Positions 47,441-61,162 are shown, numbered from the stretch's first letter. The stretch is 64,000 nucleotides of DNA from Megaleporinus macrocephalus (GCA_021613375.1 CM038728.1:35902087-35966086), one strand, 5' to 3'. The notes: generated by a model from the letters alone, not told the origin. Program-made: numbers and translations.

Positions 47441-49350
47441 TTCTACACCTCACACTGACCCCACACCATATACAGTCACACCTCCTACACCTCACACTGA
47501 CCCCACACCATATACAGTCACAGCTCCTACACCTCACACTGACCCCACATCATATACAGTCACACCTCCTACACCTCACACTGACCCCACACCATATACA
47601 GTCACACCTCCTACACCTCACACTGACCCCACATCATATACAGTCACACCTCCTACACCTCACACTGACCCCACACCATATACAGTCACACCTCCTACAC
47701 CTCACACTGACCCCACACCATATACAGTCACACCTCCTACACCTCACACTGACCCCACATCATATACAGTCACACCTCCTACACCACACACTGACCCCAC
47801 ACCATATACAGTCACACCTCCTACACCTCACACTGACCCCACATCATATACAGTCACACCTCCTACACCACACACTGACCCCACACCATATACAGTCACA
47901 CCTCCTACACCTCACACTGACCCCACACCATATACAGTCACACCTCCTACACCTCACACTGACCCCACATCATATACAGTCACACCTCCTACACCACACA
48001 CTGACCCCACATCATATACAGTCACACCTCCTACACCACACACTGACCCCACATCATATACAGTCACACCTCCTACACCACACACTGACCCCACACCATA
48101 TACAGTCACACCTCCTACACCTCACACTGACCCCACATCATATACAGTCACACCTCCTACACCACACACTGACCCCACATCATATACAGTCACACCTCCT
48201 ACACCTCACACTGACCCCACATCATATACAGTCACACCTCCTACACCTCACACTGACCCCACACCATATACAGTCACACCTCCTACACCTCACACTGACC
48301 CCACATCATATACAGTCACACCTCCTACACCTCACACTGACCCCACATCATATACAGTCACACCTCCTACACCTCACACTGACCCCACATCATATACAGT
48401 CACACCTCCTACACCACACACTGACCCCACATCATATACAGTCACACCTCCTACACCTCACACTGACCCCACATCATATACAGTCACACCTCCTACACCT
48501 CACACGGACCCCACACCATATACAGTCACACCTCCTACACCTCACACTGACCCCACATCATATACAGTCACACCTCCTACACCTCACACTGACCCCACAT
48601 CATATACAGTCACACCTCCTACACCTCACACTGACCCCACATCATATACAGTCACACCTCCTACACCTCACACTGACCCCACATCATATACAGTCACACC
48701 TCCTACACCACACACTGACCCCACATCATATACAGTCACACCTCCTACACCTCACACTGACCACACATCATATACAGTCACACCTCCTACACCACACACT
48801 GACCCCACATCATATACAGTCACACCTCCTACACCTCACACTGACCCCACATCATATACAGTCACACCTCCTACACCTCACACTGACCCCACATCATATA
48901 CAGTCACACCTCCTACACCTCACACTGACCACACATCATATACAGTCACACCTCCTACACCTCACACTGACCCCACATCATATACAGTCACACCTCCTAC
49001 ACCTCACACTGACCCCACATCATATACAGTCACACCTCCTACACCTCACACTGACCCCACACCATATACAGTCACACCTCCTACACCACACACTGACCCC
49101 ACACCATATACAGTCACACCTCCTACACCTCACACTGACCCCACACCATATACAGTCACACCTCCTACACCACACACTGACCCCACACCATATACAGTCA
49201 CACCTCCTACACCTCACACTGACCCCACACCATATACAGTCACACCTCCTACACCACACACTGACCCCACATCATATACAGTCACACCTCCTACACCACA
49301 CACTGACCCCACATCATATACAGTCACACCTCCTACACCTCACACTGAAG
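47441..49350. repeat. 42-bp minisatellite, about 45 units
   Basis: Very homogeneous 42-bp units: CCTCCTACACCTCACACTGA, CCCCACATCATATACAGTCA, CA. Variation is almost confined to two positions (ACCTCAC/ACCACAC and CATCAT/CACCAT). The 14-codon period leaves frames open through the whole array on + (HLLHLTLTPHHIQS in one, PPTPHTDPTSYTVT in another). This is an artefact in intron 1 of neto2. Confidence 0.97.
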
Positions 49351-50030
49351 TTCGGTGTTGCTCTAGATAAAAGCAGGAGCGGTGCTGGTGCGGTCTCGTT
49401 GACGGTTGGCTGGGAAGTCCGCCAGTTCACACTGTCAGCTCAAACCCGAAGGGGCTGCTTTTTGTTTTGGCTTCTCTCAGAGCGCCAAAACCATCTGTGG
49501 CTTTGCTACACACTTCACACAACAGGTTTCTGAGGTGGGAGTGCAGCTCCAACGCATGTTCATCATCTTATTGGCTGGTTTTCATGTTCGTTTAAGTAAA
49601 ACTCATTCTCTTTATCTCACCTGCCTAAAGCCAATTATCACCTATTGATCTGTGGATCTATTGATGTGTCCCTCAAGCATATCTTACTATTAGATTCAAT
49701 ACGTGTACCAAAACCTGCTTATATTCATAATTAACTCGAGACTTTAATTACTTAAATGACCTACCATCGCTTACTGTCACCACTCCATCACACATAACGC
49801 TGCACCATTAAACACCTAGATTTCATTAATGTTTTATTGAGACTGACTTCATATTAGAGTTAAAGCACACAGAACCATACATTTCACATTGAGAATAAAT
49901 GTTACTGATATTGAACTTATTATTAAAAATGTGTGAAACACATAGTCTTTTGGAAATTATGTAAATGTTTAAATTAAATAATTTTTAAAAATTATTTCTA
50001 TTTCATCAGCCAGAGACAATAATGTCAGTC
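49351..50030. other. Unique AT-rich intronic sequence
   Basis: Non-repetitive. The first 200 bp are of mixed composition, the rest AT-rich. No exon is recognised. Confidence 0.45.
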
Positions 50031-51205
50031 CAATAGAAGCAAGAAGGACTTATATATTAGAACAATAGTAACAGAACAAGAGCAGTAATATTGGGACAGT
50101 AGTAACAGAACAGGGACAGTAATGTTAGGACAATATTAAGAGAAAAGGAACAGTAATATTGGGTCACTAATAACAGGAAATGGACAGTAATATTGGGACA
50201 ATAGTAACAGAATGGGGACAGTAACATTGGGACAATAGTAACAAAATGGGCAGTAATATTAGGACAATAGTAACAGTACAGGGACAGTAATGTTAGGACA
50301 ATAGTAACAGAACAGGGACAGTAATGTTAGGACAATAGTAACAGTACAGGGACAGTAATGTTAGGACAATAGTAACAGAACAGGGACTGTAATCTTAGGA
50401 CAATAGTAACAAAACAGGGACAGTAATGTTAGGATAATAGTAACAGGACAGAGACAGTAATGTTAGGACAATAGTAACAGAACAGGGACAGTAATGTTAG
50501 GACAATAGTAGCAGTACAGGGACAGTAATGTTAGGACAATAGTAACAGTACAGGGACAGTAATGTTAGGACAATAGTAACAGTACAGGGACTGTAATGTT
50601 AGGACAATAGTAACAGAACAGGGACTGTAATCTTAGGACAATAGTAACAAAACAGGGACAGTAATGTTAGGATAATAGTAACAGGACAGAGACAGTAATG
50701 TTAGGACAATAGTAACAGAACAGGGACAGTAATATTAGGACAATAGTAACAGTACAGGGACAGTAATGTTAGGACAATAGTAACAGTACAGGGACTGTAA
50801 TGTTAGGACAATAGTAACAGTACAGGGACAGTAATGTTAGGACAATAGTAACAGTACAGGGACTGTAATGTTAGGACAATAGTAACAGAACAGGGACTGT
50901 AATGTTAGGACAATAGTAACAAAACAGGGACAGTAATGTTAGGATAATAGTAACAGGACAGAGACAGTAATGTTAGGACAATAGTAACAGAACAGGGACA
51001 GTAATGTTAGGACAATAGTAACAGTACAGGGACAGTAATGTTAGGACAATAGTAACAGTACAGAGACAGTAATATTAGGACAATAGTAACAGAACAGGGA
51101 CAGTAATGTTAGGACAATAGTAACAGTACAGGGACTGTAATGTTAGGACAATAGTAAGAGAACATGGACAGTAATGTTAGGACAATAGTAGTAGAACTGT
51201 CTTTC
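50031..51205. repeat. 34-bp minisatellite
   Basis: About 34 units of 34 bp (AATGTTAGGACAATAGTAAC, AGTACAGGGACAGT). A group of variant units (AATCTTAGG, GGATAATAG, GGACAGAGACAG) recurs at about 50391-50450, 50630-50690 and 50895-50960, showing higher-order repetition. Confidence 0.95.
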
Positions 51206-51404
51206 CTGGGACAGTAAGCCTGGTAGTGATGTGGAGGAAATGATAATTGAATTAGTAGTAATTTGCAGTAAATCTTCCTGTATTCAGTAAAATACTAAGT
51301 AATAGAGGGCAGTAGGAATGATATAGTGGTAGTAATATCGGGGTAATGATCATAAGAATGGGGCAGTAATATCCAGGAGTGTGCAGTAATGTCTGCTTAA
51401 CAGG

Positions 51405-52021
51405 AAAGATATAATAATAAAGATATAATAATAAAAATATAATAATAAAGATATGATAATAAAGATATGATAATAAAGATATAATAATAAAGATATAATA
51501 ATAAGGATATAATAATAAGGATATAATAATAAGGATATAATAATAAAGATATAATAATAAGGATATAATAACGAGAATATAATAATAAGGATATAATAAT
51601 AAGGATATAATAATAAGGATATAATAATAAAGATATAATAATAAAGATATAATAATAAGGATATAATAACGAGAATATAATAATAAGGACATAATAATAA
51701 AGATATAATAATAAGGCTATAATAACGAGAATATAATAATAAGGATATAATAATAAGGTTATAATAATAAGGATATAATAATAAGGATATAATAATAAGG
51801 ATATAATAATAAAGATATAATAATAAAGATATAATAATAAGGATATAATAACGAGGATATAATAATAAGGATATAATAATAAAGATATAATAATAAAGAT
51901 ATAATAATAAGGATATAATAACGAGAATATAATAATAAGGATATAATAATAAAGATATAATAATAAAGATATAATAATAAGGATATAATAATAAAGATAT
52001 AATAATAAGGATATAATAACG
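51405..52021. repeat. 14-bp AT-rich minisatellite (AAGGATATAATAAT)
   Basis: About 44 units of AAGGATATAATAAT and AAAGATATAATAAT, with occasional ACGAGAATATAATAAT. The Ile/Tyr/Leu-rich minus-strand frames come from three 14-bp units making 14 codons. Confidence 0.95.
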
Positions 52022-53382
52022 AGAACGAGGCAGAAACAGTGGGACCTTCACAGCCGCGGCGAGGCAGGCGGGAGGCGAGGCGGGAGGCGAGGCGGGAGGC
52101 GAGGCCTGCACTAATGCACTAATAATAATATCCATCTTGAGTCTGTCAGCGTGAGTGATGTATGAACACTCTGAGGTCAGAAGAATGGGAAGCGTTCCAA
52201 TTCCCCCACTTTCCTCCCGTGATGGTGAGCGATGTGGCCCTTTAGGCCCCGAGTCTGGCAGCACCGCGCTAAGATGACTCGCCTGACTCCGCCTCCTCCG
52301 CTCGCCGGCCGCGGAGCTCTGGTGTGTTTACTTGTGTTCGGTTGGACTGGCCTGTGAGTCTGAGACGAGCGGCGCGGAGTCTATTAAACTGCAGACGGGG
52401 GGCGACTCAGCGGGGGTTTATCTGAAAGCCCCTCCGTTTCTGTCTGAGGTGGATCGTTTCTGATGCGCAGACTGAATATGGGCATGAAAGCGGAGGCGCC
52501 TCGCTGCTTATCGTGGCTTTGGCGTGCTGCTGTCTTCACCCAGAGGCTAGAAGCCCGTGGGATCCTGAAAGGCTGACAGCTGAACCGCCCTCGGAGAGGG
52601 AGCTGAAAATGTTATTGACCTAATTCAATTAATCTCTGTTCCAGAAGCCAGGAGTAGTAACTGAACGTCTGTTTGGAAAGCAAATCGTCGCTTTAGTCAT
52701 AAAAACAAGCCGCGTGTCAGAGGATTATATAAGAACAGGAAATAAAAACATTCCTCAAAACCTCTCACATGTTCTGGTGGTCTATCAAATTCCATATAAT
52801 CCCATCTTCTTATTGGCTCGTAGCCAGAAACACATGTTAAATCTGTACCTAGATATTCATCCTGGTTCCACAGAGACAATCCAAATACACGGATCACATC
52901 ACCGACACACATACGTACTGTTTAGACGTTCATGATGTCATGAACACCTAATAATTTGCATTTATCCGCCTATTCAGCCTACAGCTGGACTACTTTTTAA
53001 TTGAGGCACAGCCAATCAGACCAGAGCTTATTTGCATACACGTGCATGTCAAAAAATAAATATAATATCATAAAAATGTTAACGATCCTCATAATTTAAT
53101 AAATGTAGATGTGTGTTATATATTGTTGGTGTACTGTTGGTCAGTATAGATTACACCTCACAAAAACCAGAAATCCAGTATCTTCCTATAGACCTGCTAT
53201 TCATAATGATTTATAAATACATGTGTAAAGAGTTATATGGTATACAACACCAGGCATAGTGTTATTATTGCTAATTATAATTACATGCATAACATTTTAT
53301 AAGACAAGAGTATAAGATCCTATAACACCAGATTTCAAAACACTCTATAAAATCTTATCATACGTCCTGTTAATATCGGTTA

Positions 53383-53415
<33 letters not shown>

Positions 53416-53654
53416 CTCACAGCCTGTAAACACCGCTCATAATACTTTTTTTAAAGTTTAATGTAGTGAAATCACATTCCTTAAACAACAACAATAACAA
53501 CAAAAACTCACTGCATTTAAATCATTTAAATATAACGTTATAATGCATTATAACATCAGTTCTATAAAAGTTAATATCACAGGAAATTATATTTGTTTCC
53601 ATTATACAGATCTATGCACGTCATTATAACTGCTTAGTAGATATTATATAAGGG
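52022..53654. other. Mostly unique intronic sequence
   Basis: Contains a 12-bp repeat GGCGGGAGGCGA at about 52063-52108, a GC-rich segment to about 52640, and TCACTC repeats at about 53386-53413. The piece at about 52720-53060 (with CAATCAGACCAGAGCTTATT and TGCATACACG) looks like a fish mobile-element fragment, with low certainty. No exon is recognised. Confidence 0.45.
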
Positions 53655-54836
53655 TGGTATGTATAGGTGGTGTGTATAGGTGGTATGTATAGGTGATATG
53701 TATAGGTGTTATGTATAGGTGTTATGTATATGTGTTATGTATAGGTGGTATGTATAGGTGTTATGTATAGGTGTTATATATAGGTGTTATGTATAGGTGT
53801 TATGTATATGTGTTATGTATAGGTGGTATATATAGGTGGTGTGTATAGGTGTTATGTATATGTGTTATGTATAGGTGTTATATATAGGTGGTATGTATAT
53901 GTGTTATGTATAGGTGGTATGTATAGGTGTTATGTATATGTGTTATGTATAGGTGGTATATATAGGTGGTGTGTATAGGTGGTATGTATAGGTGGTATGT
54001 ATAGGTGTTATATATAGGTGGTATGTATAGGTGGTATGTATAGGTGTTATGTATAGGTGTTATATATAGGTGGTATGTATATGTGTTATGTATAGGTGTT
54101 ATGTATAGGTGTTATGTATAGGTGTTATGTATATGTGTTATGTATAGGTGGTATGTATAGGTGGTATGTATAGGTGTTATGTATAGGTGTTATGTATAGG
54201 TGTTATGTATATGTGTTATGTATAGGTGGTATGTATAGGTGGTGTGTATAGGTGGTATGTATAGGTGGTGTGTATAGGTGGTATGTATAGGTGGTATGTA
54301 TAGGTGGTGTGTATAGGTGGTATGTATAGGTGGTGTGTATAGGTGGTATGTATAGGTGGTGTGTATAGGTGGTGTGTATAGGTGGTATGTATAGGTGTTA
54401 TGTATAGGTGGTGTGTATAGGTGGTATGTATAGGTGGTATGTATAGGTGGTGTGTATAGGTGGTATGTATAGGTGGTGTGTATAGGTGGTGTGTATAGGT
54501 GGTGTGTATAGGTGGTATGTATAGGTGGTGTGTATAGGTGGTGTGTATAGGTGGTATGTATAGGTGGTATGTATAGGTGGTGTGTATAGGTGGTGTGTAT
54601 AGGTGGTATGTATAGGTGGTGTGTATAGGTGGTATGTATAGGTGGTGTGTATAGGTGGTGTGTATAGGTGGTATGTATAGGTGGTGTGTATAGGTGGTGT
54701 GTATAGGTGGTGTGTATAGGTGGTATGTATAGGTGTTATGTATAGGTGGTGTGTATAGGTGGTGTGTATAGGTGGTATGTATAGGTGGTGTGTATAGGTG
54801 GTGTGTATAGGTGGTATGTATAGGTGGTATGTATAG
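53655..54836. repeat. 13-bp minisatellite (GTATAGGTGGTAT)
   Basis: About 90 units of GTATAGGTGGTAT with GTT/GGT and TAT/TGT variants. GTGTTAT forms are frequent in the first half and GTGGTGT forms in the second half. Confidence 0.96.
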
Positions 54837-54939
54837 TATATAACACCTGGTGAATGCATTATGAGTACAGGACTCAGTGGAAGTGTTACTGAGTATTTGA
54901 TATTGAGTTTATTTGAGTATATCACAGTATAAAGAGTGT

Positions 54940-55640
54940 ATCTCTGGGTCCAGTTCAGGAGACACAACCACGGTCATAAAAAGACTGCTGACCTAACAGC
55001 TGTCCATCGTTGACCATCGACACCCCCACCAGGACAGTAAGCCACAGAAGAAAAGATGATTCAAGAACTTGAGAGCTTCAAACGGAGTGGACTGAGGCTG
55101 GGTCAGTGCATCAAGAGCCACCAGATACGGACGTCTCCAGGAAAAGAGGCTACATCACCACAATCCTAATATCTGTCCGCTCCTGAACGGCCTTGGAACC
55201 TCAGCCCAGGAGATAAAGAGCTGCTTAGTGATCCAAAGTCCTCTCCTGATGGAAGTTCAAGGTCCTGAAGTCTGGAGAACGAGTGGACAGGCACAGAATT
55301 CACCGTGTCTGAAGAGTGTCCAGAGTGATTCCATGTCATCTGCCCACCTTGGTCCGTCTAGCAGGAGATTTTAGAGCCAACTCTCAGCTTGGAGAATCTG
55401 TGGGTCATGGTCAAGAAGAAGACGAGAAACAGCTGATCCAGCGATACAGACGAGCTGAAAGCCACCATCAAAGCAACCTGGGCCTCAGTAACACTCCAGG
55501 CTGATCACCTCCCGCCGTGGTGCACTGGTGCAGATGTTTGTGGTGAAGGAGCTCGAACATGTACTGAGCGTATAAATAAACATGCGTGTCAGTAAAGTGA
55601 ATTCTGTGAATATGATGAATAACAGATATTAATTTTATTA
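54940..55640 (+). mobile_element. Degraded Tc1-like transposase remnant
   Basis: Collinear on the + strand with a teleost Tc1-like transposase gene: ACCATCGACACCCCCACCAG, AAGAGCCACCAGATACGGAC, GTGGACAGGCACAGAATTCA, TACCAG-like GCAGGAGATTTTAGAGCC and AGAGAATCTGTGGGTCATGG. The end encodes ENLWVMVKKK (from the segment ahead of the last catalytic acid) and DELKATIKATWAS. Several stops, frame changes and a large internal deletion show it is dead. It lies in neto2 intron 1. Confidence 0.85.
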
Positions 55641-56430
55641 GAGTGTAATTCTTTGTTCTCTTGATTCTCGTTCATGTTAGAATCTTTCAAAACTCAACAT
55701 TCCAGACAAACTAACATCCCTACGTTTCTTCTGAGCGTCCATGTGCCCTACTCGAATGTAGAAGATGCTCATGAACATGTTAAAGTTTATATTATTATTT
55801 ATATTATTTATTATGTTGTAAGGTGTAGTGTCGTCTGTAGGAAACCCTTTAACACAAACAGTTCCTCCTCAGTTCTACTGCACAAAGAGATCCTCTGAGG
55901 AACCAATAGCAGCGTTCTGATGATCACATGACTCTCAGGGAGAATCCTCTCATAGTGGCCTTCATCCCCAATTCAGCTCCATCTTCTCTCTCTCCACATA
56001 GACGCTTTAAAATGTTTTTTCTGTCCTTTTATAATCTGAGAAACAAATAAAACTCAAATTCCGTTGATTATTTAATAATTAGTTAATTTAGTGTTTGTTC
56101 TAAAGTGGTCTTGCAGTAAGACTGACTCTATAAAGTCCTGTAATTACGTAGTTTGGTGTATTTAGAGTTTAACTTATCTAGTTATCTAGTCTAGTTCAGT
56201 TCAGATTAGTTGATGATGCTAGTTGTGCTGAACGTCTGGCTGTTACTGTATAACGACTGTTCCCCCTGAAAGCGAGGCAGTTCTGAAGAGTCGAGTCGAG
56301 TCGAGTCTGGAACGTGCTGGTAGTTTACTGAGCGCTCGGATCCAGAACGAGATACGAACCTGAACACTTCATTTTACAGCCTCACACACGTTAACCACCT
56401 CCGACCACGACACTGCCGTGAAGCTGAGGT
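55641..56430. other. Unique intronic sequence
   Basis: Non-repetitive apart from a GAGTC pentamer triplication near 56290. No exon is recognised. Confidence 0.45.
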
Positions 56431-57121
56431 CAAAACAACATTCCAACAAACCAATATTCCAACATTCCAACAAACCAATATTCCAACATTCCAACAAACT
56501 AATATTCCAACATTCCAACAAACCAATATTCCAACATTCCAACAAACCAATATTCCAACAAACCAACACATCAATATTCCAACATTCCAACAAACCAATA
56601 TTCCAACATTCTAACAAACCAATATTCCAACATTCCAACAAACCAATATTCCAACATTCCAACAAACCAATATTCCAACAAACCAACAAACCAATATTCC
56701 AACATTCCAACAAACCAATATTCCAACATTCCAACAAACCAATATTCCAACAAACCAACAAATCAATATTCCAACATTCCAACAAACCAATATTCCAACA
56801 AACCAACAAATCAATATTCCAACATTCCAACAAACCAATATTCCAACATTCCAACAAACCAATATTCCAACAAACCAACAAATCAATATTCCAACATTCC
56901 AACAAACCAATATTCCAACATTCCAACAAACCAATATTCCAACATTCCAACAAACCAATATTCCAACAAACCAACAAATCAATATTCCAACATTCCAACA
57001 AACCAATATTCCAACATTCCAACAAACCAATATTCCAACATTCCAACAAACCAATATTCCAACAAATTAACAAATCAATATTCCAACAAATCAATATTCC
57101 AACAAATCAATATTCCAACAA
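56431..57121. repeat. 24-bp minisatellite (CAACATTCCAACAAACCAAT)
   Basis: About 28 units of 24 bp (CAACATTCCAACAAACCAAT, ATTC) with partial forms in which only ATTCCAACAAACCAACAAAT repeats. The frames open on both strands (Asn/Lys/Pro/Ile/Phe on +, Trp/Asn/Ile/Gly/Leu on -) reflect the eight-codon period. Confidence 0.95.
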
Positions 57122-58499
57122 ACTGTTTTTATTTTTAAGGTTTTTCATTTTAAGTACTTTGAGTGTTAAACTGGTACAGTGACTGAATATCAGCCTTGAA
57201 TATTATAATAATTTTATTCAAATTTTAAATTCATTGCAGTTCTTTCACGTCATGTGTATCTGAAGAAGGTCTATAGGGTTTTTTTTTTAATTAATATTTA
57301 ATATAGTTTTTAAGGTTTTTAAATTCTGGTGATATTTAATGTGTAAATACTGTAAACAGTGTGAGTCTACTGGAGTGAAAGATGAAATAGGAGCGTGTGA
57401 ATTGAAAGTTAATTTAATTATTTAAACTCAGGTTTAGTGCGTCAGGCTTATTGTCCCGTAACCCTGTAGCGCAGCGTGCAGGCGGCTCCGGGTCGTTTGA
57501 GGGGTTAATTGGGGGGGTCTAATTGGAATGTGGGTTCTAATGGGCGGGTTTAATGTATTAATAGAGTCAGAACCGTATCTTCCACGACACGCACATCCAG
57601 TTTAAATCGTTTTGTCCACTAACAGCTTCTTCATTGGTGGTTGGCACGGCGCCAGAGCAGTAATAGAAGAGCCTGTGATCGATGAGCTCATATGCTGCTG
57701 TACCTGCAGAGCCCCCCGGACTCGTTCTCCTCAGAACCGATCAATGCCACGCGGCCGGACGCTCCTGAGATTACGGAGCTCCGCTGTGGAGGAGAACGAG
57801 CAGATCATTGATCTCTATTAGGAACACGAGCTGCTCCGAGATTTTAACCAATAGATTTGATCCAAATCTCAATAACATGAAGCGTTCAGGTAATTAATCA
57901 CCTGCAGGTTGTGGACCGAGCGCAGACGGGATGCTGGAACGTTTGATCAGATGATTTTAATAAATAGTCATGTTTGATGTTTGTGTATTGAAACCTTGAG
58001 AAGTTCAGATAAAAATAGTTATTAAAATATCTGTATGTTCTGATATTTATTAGCTGGAACTAAAGTGGAAAATAATACAGTCAAATAATCACAATTTTGA
58101 TTAATCACACATTTAATTTAAATATTACAATAAAATATCAATATCAACAGATTAACTGCAATTAAAATATTTCAGGTTCTACAGGAGAAACTGCATATTG
58201 GAATTAATTAACTTATTTATTTATTCTTTTTTATTTATTTATGTAAAAGTTAATATCATATAATTAATTATATTGTTTTTTGTTTGTTCATGTGTTTCTT
58301 CGGTTGCTTATTCTTGGTACTTCAGTGTTGGATGTTTATTTCTGTTTGTTTTATAATATTTATTTATTTATTATTATTCTTTTAATTATGCAAACTTTCA
58401 ATATCGAATAGGTTAAAGACACAATTTCATTTTGTTTACGTTATTATGAAACGTTATTGCGTAATGTTATGAAATGTTATGATGAAACAAGATGTGCAA
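57122..58499. other. Unique AT-rich intronic sequence
   Basis: About 1.4 kb. The segment 57460-57960 is of mixed composition and could be an old non-coding element. The rest is AT-rich and passes gradually into the following 13-bp array. No exon is recognised. Confidence 0.45.
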
Positions 58500-61115
58500 A
58501 ATTATGAAATATGAAATTTCACAGATTGTTACTACAAAATGTTGAGATGTTATGCGAAATGTTATTGTAAAATGCTATAGTGAAATGTTGTGAAATGTTA
58601 TAGTGAAATGTTGTAAGATGTTATAGTGAAATGTTATAGTGAAATGTTGTGAGATGTTATAGTGAGATGTTATAGTGAAATGCTATAGTGAAATGTGAGA
58701 TGTCATAGTGAAATGCTATAGTGAAATGTTATAGTGAAATGTGAAATGTTATAGTGAAATGTTGTGAGATGTTATAGTGAAAATTTTATAGTGAAATGTG
58801 AGATGTTATAGTGGAATGTTGTGAAATGATATAGTGAAATGTTATAGTGAAATGTGAGATGTTATAGTGAAATGTTGTGAAATGTTATAGTGAAATGCTA
58901 TAGTGAAATGCTATAGTGAAATGTGAGATATTATAGTGAAATGTTATAGTGAAATGTGAGATGTTATAGTGAAATGCTATAGTGAAATGTTATAGTGAAA
59001 TGCTATAGTGAAATGTTATAGTGAAATGTGAGATGTTATAGTGAAATGCTATAGTGAAATGTTATAGTGAAATGCTATAGTGAAATGTGAGATGCTATAG
59101 TGAAATGCTATAGTGAAATGCTATAGTGAAATGTGAGATGTTATAGTGAAATGCTATAGTGAAATGTGAGATGCTATAGTGAAATGCTATAGTGAAATGT
59201 TATAGTGAAATGTGAGATGTTATAGTGAAATGCTATAGTGAAATGTTATAGTGAAATGTTATAGTGAAATGTGAGATGTTATAGTGAAATGCTATAGTGA
59301 AATGTTATAGTGAAATGTTATAGTGAAATGTGAGATGTTATAGTGAAATGCTATAGTGAAATGTTATAGTGAAATGCTATAGTGAAATGTGAGATGCTAT
59401 AGTGAAATGCTATAGTGAAATGCTATAGTGAAATGTGAGATGTTATAGTGAAATGTGAGATGTTATAGTGAAATGTTATAGTGAAATGTGAGATGTTATA
59501 GTGAAATGTTATAGTGAAATGTTGTGAGATGTTATAGTGAAATGTGAGATGTTATAGTGAAATGTTGTGAGATGTTATAGTGAAATGTTGTGAGATGTTA
59601 TAGTGAAATGCTATAGTGAAATGTGAGATGTTATAGTGAAATGCTATAGTTAAATGCTATAGTGAAATGTGAGATGTTATAGTGAAATGCTATAGTGAAA
59701 TGCTATAGTGAAATGTGAGATGTTATAGTGAAATGCTATAGTGAAATGTTATAGTGAAATGTGAGATGCTATAGTGAAATGCTATAGTGAAATGTGAGAT
59801 GTTATAGTGAAATGCTATAGTGAAATGTGAGATGTTATAGTGAAATGCTATAGTGAAATGCTATAGTGAAATGTGAGATGTTATAGTGAAATGTTATAGT
59901 GAAATGTGAGATGTTATAGTGAAATGTTATAGTGAAATGTGAGATGTTATAGTGAAATGTTGTGAGATGTTATAGTGAAATGCTATAGTGAAATGTGAGA
60001 TGTTATAGTGAAATGCTATAGTGAAATGTGAGATGTTATAGTGAAATGCTATAGTGAAATGCTATAGTGAAATGTGAGATGTTATAGTGAAATGCTATAG
60101 TGAAATGTTATAGTGAAATGTGAGATGCTATAGTGAAATGCTATAGTGAAATGTTATAGTGAAATGTGAGCTGTTATAGTGAAATGTTATAGTGAAATGT
60201 GAGATGTTATAGTGAAATGTGAGATGTTATAGTGAAATGTTGTGAGATGTTATAGTGAAATGTTGTGAGATGTTATAGTGAAATGCTATAGTGAAATGTG
60301 AGATGTTATAGTGAAATGCTATAGTTAAATGCTATAGTGAAATGTGAGATGTTATAGTGAAATGCTATAGTGAAATGCTATAGTAAAATGTGAGATGTTA
60401 TAGTGAAATGCTATAGTGAAATGTTATAGTGAAATGTGAGATGCTATAGTGGAATGCTATAGCGAAATGTGAGATGTTATAGTGAAATGTGAGATGCTAT
60501 AGTGAAATGTGAGATGTTATAGTGAAATGCTATAGTGAAATGCTATAGTGAAATGTGAGATGTTATAGTGAAATGTTATAGTGAAATGTGAGATGTTATA
60601 GTGAAATGTTATAGTGAAATGTGAGATGTTATAGTGACATGTTGTGAGATGTTATAGTGAAATGTGAGATGTTATAGTGAAATGCTATAGTGAAATGTGA
60701 GATGTTATAGTGAAATGCTATAGTGAAATGCTATAGTGAAATATGAGATGTTATAGTGAAATGCTATAGTGAAATGTTATAGTGAAATGTGAGATGCTAT
60801 AGTGAAATGCTATAGTGAAATGTTATAGTGAAATGTGAGATGCTATAGTGAAATGCTATAGTGAAATGTGAGATGTTATAGTGAAATGCTATAGTGAAAT
60901 GTGAGATGTTATGGTGAAATGCTATAGTGAAATGTGAGATGTTATAGTGAAATGCTATAGTGAAATGCTATAGTGAAATGTTATAGTGAAATGTGAGATG
61001 CTATAGTGAAATGCTATAGTGAAATGTGAGATGTTATAGTGAAATGCTATAGTGAAATGTGAGATGTTATGGTGAAATGTTGTGAGATGTTATAGTGAAA
61101 TGTTATTATAAAATG
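58500..61115. repeat. 13-bp minisatellite (TATAGTGAAATGC) array, 2.6 kb
   Basis: About 200 units of TATAGTGAAATGC or TATAGTGAAATGT, with an interspersed GTGAGATGT half-unit. Blocks repeat at larger scale: the rare ATAGTTAAAT occurs at 59646 and 60321, and a TGTTGTGAGATG pair at 59581 and 60256 has the same 675-bp offset. The array ends about 47 bp before neto2 exon 2. Confidence 0.96.
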
Positions 61116-61162
61116 TTATGAAATGTTTTAATGTTGAACTCTCTGGACTCTCTCTGTTCCAG

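Noticed and set aside
47362..49533. A 723-codon + frame (HLLHLTLTPHHIQS repeats)
   Set aside because: It is an open frame forced by the 42-bp unit inside neto2 intron 1; a second + frame is equally open over the array.
56369..57182. Frames of about 240-250 codons on both strands over the 24-bp array
   Set aside because: Both strands are open because the unit is eight codons without stops; this is an artefact.
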